64,000 nt of DNA from Raffaelea ambrosiae. Taxonomy: Eukaryota > Ascomycota > Sordariomycetes > Ophiostomatales > Ophiostomataceae. The notes beneath the pieces are model-generated. The model ran no database searches. It saw only the letters and a program-made list of their open reading frames with translations, and had not been told where the DNA came from. Below are positions 55,663 to 64,000 of the stretch, piece after piece (within the stretch, counting starts at the first letter, position 1; each line of letters opens with the position of its first letter). Both the position numbers and the translations under genes were made by a program. The DNA lies in contig PCDI01000002.1 in NCBI GenBank assembly GCA_002778195.1, positions 1,280,649-1,344,648 of the forward strand. The letters are read 5' to 3'.

Positions 55663-57007
55663 CTAAAACTGGATCATCACCTTCAGCACCAGGTTCTTCT
55701 CTTCGTCGTACGGCTTGCTGGCCCGCTCAAACGCCTTGGACGCATTGTCCAACCCCTGCACGCTGTGCGAGATGATCTTCTCCAGGTGGCCCAGCTGCTC
55801 GGCGTCGGCGTCGCGCAGCAGCCGCACCGCCTCCGGGTAGTCGCTCGCATACCGGAACACGCCCACCAGGTCGACCTCCTTGGCCGCGGCCGTGCCCAGG
55901 GGGATCTGCTGGGCCGACGCGCCCATGCCGACAATGACGACGCGGCCGCCGGCGACGGTCGAGTAGATGCCCGTCTGCACGCTCGACTCCTGGCCCGTGC
56001 ACTCCAGCGTAATGTCAAACATCTCGCCGTTCTTGGTCTCCTTCAGCAGCTTCTCGGCCATGGCCTTGGCGTTGGTAAACTGCGGCGGCTTGCCGGCCTT
56101 CTCGTCGGCCACGTCCGACGCCGCCTTGCCCAGCAGCTCCTTGGGGATGATCAGCCCGACGTCGGCAAAGCCGTGCTCCTGGGCGAACTTGACGCGGTCC
56201 TCGATCAGGTCCACAATGACAATGTGCAGGTTGCCGGCCTTGTCTTTGCCGGCCTTTTGCAGGTGCGCATACCGGCACACCGCGGCGCACAGCAGACCCA
56301 CCGGGCCCGCGCCCATGATCAGGATGTTGGTGATCTTGTGGGCCGTGTCGGCCGCCCGCAGGCCCGCGCGGCGGTGCGCGTGCACGGCCACGGCCAGCGG
56401 CTCGATCAGCGCGCCCAGGTCGTAGCTCAGCGTGTCCGGGAGCTTGAAGCACCACTTGGCCGGCCGGTTGATCAGCTCCTGCAGCGCGCCCTGGCAGTGC
56501 GGGAACTTGCGCGCCGATGCGGCAAACTGCATCTCCGGGCACAGGTTGTACTGCAGGCGCCCGGGCGCCTGGCAGTGCCGGCAGTCGTCGCAGGGCGTGC
56601 CGAGCTCGAGCGCCACGCGGTCGCCCTTTTGGAACGCCGACGCCGACTGGCCCGGCAGGAGCGGGCCGACGGCCTCGACGATGCCGGACGCCTCGTGGCC
56701 CAGGGTCATGGGCTCGCGCACGACGGCGTCGCCGTTGCGCATCTGGTGGTAGTAGTGCAGGTCGGAGCCGCAGAGGCCGATGGCCTTGACGCGGATGCGG
56801 ATTTCGCCGGGCGCGAGGGCAGGCAGCTCCCGTTCAATCTGGGGAGAGAGAGGGCAAAGTTAGCAAGGTGTTCGTGGGCAGAGCTCAGGCGAAAAAACAA
56901 AACCCCCCCAAAAAAACATAGCACATAGCCAGATCAGACAAGAAACTCACGAGCTTCATGGAGTGGGCGTCTGTGAGGACAGACGCCTTGACAGTTTGGG
57001 AAGCCAT
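55663..57007 (-). CDS. Zinc-dependent polyol (sorbitol/xylitol-type) dehydrogenase
   Basis: Two exons, 57007-56951 and 56838-55663, with a 112-nt intron (GTGAGT to CCCAG), give 410 residues. The enzyme is a medium-chain dehydrogenase: catalytic zinc ligands C42 in GLCGSDLHYY and H67/E68 in LGHEASG, structural-zinc cysteines in CDDCRHCQAPGRLQYNLC, and a Rossmann loop NILIMGAGPVGLL. FAASARKFPHCQGALQELIN and LIEPLAVAVHAHRRA are typical of fungal sorbitol/xylitol dehydrogenases, which oxidise polyols with NAD+ in the cytosol. It is some 50 residues longer than usual, mainly through a Lys/Ala-rich insertion around 56040-56140 and near 56230. Whether sorbitol, xylitol or arabinitol is preferred cannot be decided. 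It is convergent with an aldo-keto reductase 500 nt away. Confidence 0.93.
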
Positions 57008-58207
57008 TGTGTGAGAGAGGAGACGAGACAAGGAGACGGAGTGGCAGGAACAGAGAGAGAGAGAGAGCTGGCACGATGGACACGATGGACACGGTTTGGG
57101 AAGCTGAGAGTCGAGCTTGGTGAGCTTCACGAGAAGGGTACAATACAGACACAGAAAAAAAAAGCGCGAGAAGAAAATTGAATTACACAGAACATACGTA
57201 AGAGGAAAGAGCAGCAATACCAACAAGTCACATGCTTACCCGAGATCCACCCACAGACCAAAAGTGTCTCTCTCCTCAGGTGCGCGAAAGCAATGACTTC
57301 CGAGCATGGAGAAACGCCCCCGAACACAAAGAGGGAAGGCGCAGGCGGGCGCGCTCTTCAAGACGCAGAGGGCCGTTGTCTGGAAACACGCGCCGACAGA
57401 GGCCGGTCGCCGGGTTTGGAGCCTGGGGAGGGGGGGGGCCAATCGGCAGGTGGGGAGGCCCCCGCTGGTGCGTTCGGGATTGAATGGCCCGAAGGCACGG
57501 CCGTCTGTCTGTGTGGGCCTGGAGGGGGGGGGGGAGGGGGTGCGCGAGAGGGCCCTTGTGGCGATCGCGGGAAAGAAGGCCAGACACTCTGGACGGGGCA
57601 AATTTTCCATCCAATCAGCCGGGTGGAATTGCGGAAAAAAAGGAACCAACGGTTGGCCTAGTCGCGTGTCAGCTGACAGCCACGGGCGTCGCCATGCATT
57701 TCCGAGCTGGCGGAATCGGGAAGGCGCAACCGTGTAAGAGACGAGGGGACTGGCAGGAATTACTTCCAGTGCTCGGGAAGCCCTGGAAGACGCTTGGGCC
57801 CGACCAGCGATGGGCCCCGTACGCAGCTTCCTCGGTTGGCGTCGCTCGGCTCTCCCTACAGCAGAACCCAGAACGCCGTCCAGCTGCGCGGCCCACCAGA
57901 GCTTCCCCCCCCCCCCCCCCCCAAAATGGCAAAAATCTGCGATGGCCAATGTGGTTCTGTTTGGGCATCGCCATACCGAGCCTCCGGGAAGGAACTGCCT
58001 TTTTCGGTCTCATCTCTGGAAAGTCTTCTTGATTCTCGACTCTGGATTCTCTTGTCTATTGTATCTGGTATCATATGCGTGTATCTCTTTGTGTATCGTC
58101 TGGCTCCTCCACTGTACAGGGCGAGCTCCGAATGCGTCTCCATGCAAAGCGGCCTCCCGTTCTGCGCTTTCTCGGCCTCCTATCTCGGCCTTCTCTTCTG
58201 GGGCGCC
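57008..58207. other. Intergenic between polyol dehydrogenase and lipase genes
   Basis: Holds the promoter of the leftward polyol dehydrogenase (with a GA dinucleotide run at about 57052-57067) and the 3' flank of the leftward lipase gene. An 18-C run sits at 57905-57922 and a G-rich stretch near 57421-57540. Open frames here have no recognisable domain. Confidence 0.55.
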
Positions 58208-61093
58208 TCAGAACAGAACCCCCGCTTCCAGCTTGTCCAGCGCCCTCTCGTACCGCGACGGGTTGTGGTCGGCCGGCGCCGCCATCGCAAAGCGAATCTC
58301 GCGGAACCGCGCCTCCACGTCGCGCACGTACTTGAGCACCACGCGCCGCGCCGGCGACACCGTCAACGAGCCAGCACCGCCACTTGTCCCAGACGCCGCC
58401 GCCGCTGCTGCTGCTGCTCCCTTGTGTGGCGGCTTCTTGTCGCCAGCGGCGCCGCTCGTCGCCGCACTCCCCCGTCGGCTGCCGCCGCTGCCGCTGCCGC
58501 TGCCGCTCCCGTACGCCACGCGCTGCAGCACCGGCTGCGTCTCCACGACCAGCACCTCGCCCGGCGGCAGCAGCTTGGCGCTCAGCATGCTCGCCCGCAG
58601 CGTCTTGAGCGCCGCGTACGCCCAGGCGTCGTCGATGTGGTCCGGGTCCTCGGGGTGGCGCTTGGTCTGCGCCTGCGGCGCCGACCCAAAGCCGCCACTA
58701 CGGCTGCTGCTGCTGCTGCTGCTGCTGCCGCCGCTGCTGCTGCTCCCGCCGTACCACTTGCGCGCCAGGATGCTCCGGAAAGTCTCCCACAGCCGGCCCC
58801 ACAGCTCGGCGGACGCCTGGCTGTCGTCCGTCTTGAAGGCCAGCGCGATCGCCTGCAGGTCGTGCAGCACGCCCAGCGACATGTACGGCACCAGGTCGTT
58901 GCCCTGCACCACGGTGGTGATCAGGCCGCGCGTGGCCTTGCGCAGGCTGGGCGACATGGTGCCCGGCGGGCCGTAGGCAAACACGTGCACGGGCCGGCCG
59001 GGCGGCAGGCTGGGGATCTCGCGGCCGCCTCCCGTATGAACGTCTCCGGACACGAGCAGCCGGGGCATCATCTGTGCCGTCTCAAAGGTGGCCGACGACG
59101 ACGAAGAAGAAGAACTGGTAGCCATGCCCGCCATGGTGGCCGTCTGGCGGGGCTGGGACAGCATGACGCCCAGCAGGGCGGTGACGGCGCCGCCCAGGGA
59201 GTGGCCGCACAGCACGAGGCCGTAGTCGGGGTAGCGCAGCAGGTGGTCGCGCAGCGTGGCCAGCACGCGGCCGTCGCCGCCGTAGAGCAGGCGGCGCGCG
59301 GACGCGTGGATGCCCTTGTGCACCTGGTAGGTGCGGCCGCGCCAGAACAGGTCGTCGTACTCGCAGGCCATGTCGGCCAGGATGTCCTCGAAGCCCAGCG
59401 TGCCCCGGCACGCCAGCACCACCGCGCGCGACGCGTGGTCCAGCGTGATGTAGTGCACCAGCGGCATGCGCGGCCGCCCCGCCGCGTCCGGCCCGCCCGC
59501 CACGTCGATAAACGACGCCAGCACCACGTCGTCCGGCGACACCCCCGTGTGGTGCGCGTACGACGCAATCTCCCGGTGCGGCGGCGGCGCCGTGGCCGTC
59601 GCGCCGTGCAGCATGCCCATGCCTGCCGCACCGCCCCCCGGCGCCGTGGCCGCCGTGGCAAAGTACTGCGAGATGCCGAGGGCGCGCAGGAAGTCGCGGC
59701 CGTAGGCGGCCGACGAGAAGCGCATGTAGCGGCGCAGGTTGTGCAGCAGCGGCTGGTCCGGGAACATGCCGGGGATGTAGCCCGTGCGTCGGAGCTCGTC
59801 CAGAGCGTCCATGGTGCCGCCCGATCTGGGGGCCGGGCCCGAGGCGCCGCCGGCACCAGGGACACTACCACTCTTGGGAGGGAATCCGCCGCCACCACCA
59901 CCACCACCTACTCCGTCGTAAGGAGCCCGCCGGCCGCTGTTGCCAAATGCCGAGAGCACCAGAGACGTCTGCGAGTCGTTGGTCCGCAGCGTGTAGATGC
60001 TGCTGCGGTTGGTCGCCCGCGACCGGTGATGGCGGTGGCTCACGCCGGGCCCTGACGTTGTTGACGGCGACGGCGGCGCCAAAGACTGGTGATCGTCTGG
60101 ATGTGGCGAGAACCGCGGATCGACAGCACCGGCACCAGCACCAGCACCAGCACCACCAGCCATCGTGGTAGTGGTCGTGGCCTGGATCGAGATGTTGTCG
60201 GCCATGGACGACGCCAGCGAGACAATCGACGCCAGCGACTCGAGGTCGTCGGGGATCAGGCTGCGGCGCTTGCGGTGGTGGCCGTGCGCCATGGAGGCCA
60301 TGGAGGCCATGTAGGCAGTTGCTGGCGTGTCACTGCTGCCGCCCACACCGACCACGCTGCTCGACCGGCTGCGGTCGTCGGCGCCGGTCGTGCTCCCGAA
60401 CCCGGAGGGGGCGTCGTGCCGGTGCAGGGCGCGCTCGGTCAGCGGCGTGAACGTCGGCGGTCCAGCCGTGGGCGACAGCGCCGCGGGTGGTGTTGGTGCT
60501 GTGGCTGGTGCAGTGGCTGCACCGTTTTTGTTTGGAGTAAGGATGCTGGGCGCCGCACCGCCACCACCACCAGCCCTGTGTTTCCTCGACAGAGTCGGCA
60601 CGGTGAGGATCCGGCCCGAGCTGTTGCGCATCGGCGGTAGCACAGACGGACCGGCACTGCCGGCACTGCCGTCCTCTGCCTTTTGCTTCTTGTTGCTGCC
60701 GCTGCTGGCGGTGGTGCTGGCAGCGGCGGTGTCTTGGTGCGTAGACGTGGTCGTCTTTGCTGCTGCTGCGGCGGCGGCGGCTCCTGTCGAGGGCGGCTCC
60801 TTGTGCAGGATGCTGCTCAGGTGGGGTTTCTTGAGGACCGACCGGAATGTCGTCGTAGTCGTCGTCGTCGTCGTAGTCATTGCTGCTGCTTTGTCGGCGG
60901 CACGAGCCGCCGCATGCGGCTTGGCCAGGACCACGGTGTCCGATCCGCGACGAGGCGGTGACGGTGCCGCGCCCGCGCCCATGCTACCTCCCGGCGCCGT
61001 CGAGGACGAGGGCTCGTGTTGTGGCGAGTCGAGAGACTTGCGCGAGGCCGGCAGTCGGACGCGCTTTTGGTTGGCGCGCGAATGTGGTGCTGG

Positions 61094-61133
<40 letters not shown>

Positions 61134-62791
61134 AGTTGCTGTTGTTGTTGTAGTTGCAGCAGAGAGAGATCTGTCTTGGAAGCCGTCCGCGATGGAGCCC
61201 GCGATGGAGCCCGTGACACGGCCGGCGAGGTGTGGCCGCTGCCGGTGCTGGCCCGCGACCTCGGCGGCTGCGACAGACGAGCCGCGGCCTGGGCCTGCTT
61301 CTGGTAGGATGACGGCTTGGGCGGTGGCGGCGGCGGTTTGGGCGAGGCTGGTCGTGTGGCGGTCGGCGATGCACATTGTGATGCACACTGTGATGCACAT
61401 TGTGATGCGCTTGGTGGTGTGGCGAGTTTGGGTAGGTGGTGGCAGTCGCCGTGGACCGTGTCGACGTCGCGATGGTCGTCGTCATCGTCGTCGGCGTCGT
61501 CAACCTCCACCGTGGCTGTCCTCGTCCTCGTCTCGTGCTCGGGCAGCAGCGACGTCGTTGTCGTCGCCGTCGCCACGTCGCCCGTGTTGATGCGGAAGAC
61601 GATCCGGTAGGTGGTGGTGGTGGTGGTGCTCGAGGGGCCCAGCGGGCCCAGCTCGATCAGCTCGACGCCCGGCGGCGGCGAGATCGGCAGCGGCGGCTGG
61701 CTGCCGGTGACGTCGACGGTGATGATCTTGGCCGTCGACGTCGACACGACCACGCGCGCGTCTGCCGGCACGGCCGACGAGATCTGCCGCTGGATCTGGA
61801 CCTCCGGCAGCTCTTCCTGGTCCTTGGTGTCCTCGCTTCGCTCGTTTTCTTGCATGTCCTCGTTGATGTCTTTGCTTCGCTCGTAGTCCTCGTCGTCGTC
61901 GTCGTCGTCGTCCTCCTCCTCCCTCCAGTTCCGGTAGGCTCCTCGGTGCCGCCCGTACAGACTGTTCTCGTGCACGTCCACCCGCCGCCCGTCCAGCACC
62001 ACCACGTCCCAGACGACCGTCTCGATCGCCAGCCGGCTCCACTCCTTCTCGTCCAGCTGCCGGCACGCCGACTGCAGGTAGATGTGGCCGCACAGCCCCC
62101 ACAGCAGGTCCCGCAGCCCGACCCGCTCGCCCGGCAGCCCCGTCGCCGGGTTCCGGAACTCCCGCGACATGAACACCACAATGCTCCGCAGCGCCCGGCT
62201 CGACTCTGTCGACCCCAGCACCCCGTCCACGCTCAGCAGCAGCACCTCGGCCAGGTCGATCAGCGTCGCCACGCTCGCGCCCGTCATCTCGAACCCGGCC
62301 GCCGTGAACAGCTGCAGGTAGTGAAACCCGCGGTGGGCGGCGTCAAACGTGTTGGCCACCACCGACGCCACGCGCGCGCGCTCCTCGTCGCTGTAGAGGA
62401 CGCGGCTGCCGTACTGGGCATACACGCCGCGGCCCGACTGGCCCAGCACGGTCTCGAACGCGTAGCGGCTGAGCTCGATGCCGGCGGAGGTCGTGTAGCG
62501 CGCCACGTGGAAGGGGATGCGGCCGACGGAGCGCGCGGTGCGCACGGCGCCCAGGATGGTGTCGGTGCCGAGCGTGATGGACCGCGCCACGGGCAGCGGC
62601 AGCAGGGGTTCGCCGAGCTCGGGCGGCGGCGGCGCGGGGGCCATGTGGTGGTGGTGGTGGTGGTGAGCCGAACGTCCTCCGGCTGGATTCTGCTCTAGAA
62701 GACCATCGTCGGCCGTGCTGCGGCCGCTGTTTCCGTTGTCCTCGCCGCTGGCCGGCAAGGGAGCCTCGCGGCGCGCAAAGAGGGAGCGCAT
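58208..62791 (-). CDS. Large class 3 lipase, sn1-diacylglycerol-lipase-like
   Basis: One uninterrupted frame of 1,527 residues from ATG at 62791; the frame is open further upstream but without an ATG in good context. The N-terminal part (RSITLGTDTILGAVRTARSV, IELSRYAFETVLGQSGRGVY) matches fungal DAGL-like proteins. A disordered middle follows with Asp, Thr, Ala and Gln runs. The catalytic region starts at MRFSSAAYGRDFLRALGI. It has the family motif VVLACRGTLGFEDILADMAC, YQVHKGIH, the nucleophile S1198 in LVLCGHSLGGAV, VHVFAYGPPGTMSP and VVQGNDLVPYMSLGVLHDLQ. The C-terminus closes with FREIRFAMAAPADHNPSRYE. Known relatives hydrolyse diacylglycerol at the membrane; the substrate here is inferred. 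Tandem GGTGGT, GTTGTT and CTGCTG repeats encode many of the homopolymers. No intron is needed. Confidence 0.92.
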
Positions 62792-64000
62792 GGTGAGGAG
62801 AGGCGTCGCAGGCGTGGGCGCATGGGGGAGGATGGCAGGCGTCGAATATACAGATGAAGTCGTTGGATGTGGGCGAGATGTTGGATGCTGAACAAATGCT
62901 GAAGGAGTGCTGAAATGTTGGCTTCTGCGTATAGACCATGCCCAGGAACCAGGAACACGTCGCACGTCCTCTCGTGGCGCATGCAGGTCGCATGCCCATG
63001 GGTGGTTATTATAGCTCTTCCCAACTCTTCCCAACTTTGCCCCCCAATGCTCCCCCAACAAAGCGAGTGTGAGTATCACACCCCCCCAGACGGCTGCCTG
63101 CAGTAGTGCGGCCCCCAGAGGCAACCTACTTGACACCGTGTACGAGCACACACAGAGTTGGGCCGCGCGATCGACAGTCTGTCCTTTATTTTTTCTGTCC
63201 GTTGTCGGACACTTGGCTTGTGAATGTGGAGGATGAGAGAAGAGGCGGAGGTTTGTGACAGAGGAAGGTGTTCGTAGACTCCGCGCTGACGGGGGCGAGT
63301 CTTGGGGGGCATACTCGCTAAGTAGCAATCGCTGTATGGAAGCCCGCTAATAATGAGTGAACTAGCTGCGGTGTGCTACTTACAAACTGCAAGCATGTGA
63401 TATGGCGGCCGACAGTGGAGCGCCCCCGCCCAGTCTTGGGGGGGGGGTCCTCGCTTGGCCTGCACGCTGTTCCTGGGAGCCGCGCGCGGGAACCGCAATC
63501 TGGGCGACACTCTGTCAGCGAGACCACGCTGAAGATCCTCGCACATTCTGCAGAACGTCATAGGCGGCCTCAGCTTCGCCGCTAAGCCAGGGGTGCCTGG
63601 TGCCGGCAGCGTGCGTGCGCACCAGTGGTGCCAACAAAAGGTGTCTTTGTTTCTGGTGCGGCCTAGAGAGCCAAGACCGGCAGTTCCTTTGGTACCACTA
63701 TGCATTACTCGCAGCGAGGAGAGCCACTTTTTTGCCTCTTGCTGAATATGAACGCCCCTTAATGCGCCTCAAAAAAATAAAAACCACGTGATCAGAATGA
63801 CTCAGAAAATGACGCTTTGTTGGTATGCACGTGACCTGTATGACCGGTGAAATTGTAAAGGAAAAAGTGTTCGTGTTAGTGACATGTAAACCAATAGAAA
63901 ATGCAATATAAACGCATGTACTGTATGGGATCAGAGTTTCTTCCTTCGTTTGATTGTCTTCAAGTCATCAGGCTGTCGGCATTCTCATCACTTCCCAGAA
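62792..64000. other. Right edge: lipase promoter and gene-free DNA
   Basis: Upstream of the lipase ATG, no other gene is recognised to the end of the window. It contains copy B of the 43-bp dispersed repeat and a TATA-like aatgcaatataaacgc near 63900-63916, followed about 35-40 nt later by pyrimidine-rich sequence, which might belong to a gene beginning outside the window. Confidence 0.5.
63749..63791 (-). repeat. 43-bp dispersed repeat, copy B (inverted)
   Basis: The reverse complement is identical to 12053-12095 over all 43 nt. It includes CACGTG, a T5-A-T7 run and GAGGCGCATTAAGGGGCGTT. The flanks are not similar by eye. Confidence 0.9.

Noticed and set aside
57794..60055. Long open frame on the + strand opposite the lipase gene
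   Set aside because: It is Arg/Ala/His-rich antisense shadow of the lipase coding strand; the minus frame has all catalytic motifs and G/C third positions.

Overview
The window is nuclear DNA from a filamentous ascomycete (Pezizomycotina, most likely Sordariomycetes). The genes carry short GT-AG introns of 60-330 nt with CTAAC-like branch points. Gene starts sit in CCACCATGG-like contexts and third codon positions are GC-rich. Several genes are typical of this group: an SSK1/RRG-1 response regulator, a fungal mS45 mitoribosomal protein, SED5, TAD2 and a fungal diacylglycerol-lipase-like protein. Very long Gln, Ala, Gly and Ser homopolymers and many microsatellites fit an Ophiostomatales/Sporothrix-like genome, but that placement is a guess.

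Layout: 1-2594 has no gene. 2595-4870 (-) is a broken TRI12-type MFS transporter. 6241-8542 (+) is the HOG-pathway response regulator SSK1. 9228-10731 (+) is mitochondrial small-subunit protein mS45. 10732-19083 is a repeat-rich 8.3 kb gap that includes a 15-N assembly gap. 19084-21171 (+) and 22818-25622 (+) are two unrecognised proteins with partial Zn-cluster-like cysteine motifs. 26438-27302 (+) is a small membrane protein that runs into the 5' end of TAD2 (27281-29744, +). 31338-32334 (+) is a CCDC97-domain protein. 35403-38974 (+) and 41714-49242 (+) encode two giant disordered proteins, the second a 2,461-residue Gln-rich one. 50279-51878 (+) is SED5. 54021-55162 (+) is an aldo-keto reductase, tail-to-tail with a zinc polyol dehydrogenase (55663-57007, -). 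58208-62791 (-) is a DAG-lipase-like protein.

Functional links: most genes are unrelated housekeeping or regulatory genes, as usual in a eukaryotic euchromatic segment. The one plausible functional pair is the reductase and polyol dehydrogenase, which together could interconvert sugars and polyols; SSK1, the osmostress regulator, lies 46 kb away. The most unusual places are the frame switch and the interrupted 3' end at TAD2, a presequence-like N-terminal extension made of tandem repeats on the reductase, an exact 43-bp inverted repeat shared by 12.05 kb and 63.75 kb, and the pair of orphan cysteine-cluster proteins. All splice sites and motifs were read by eye, with no database search.
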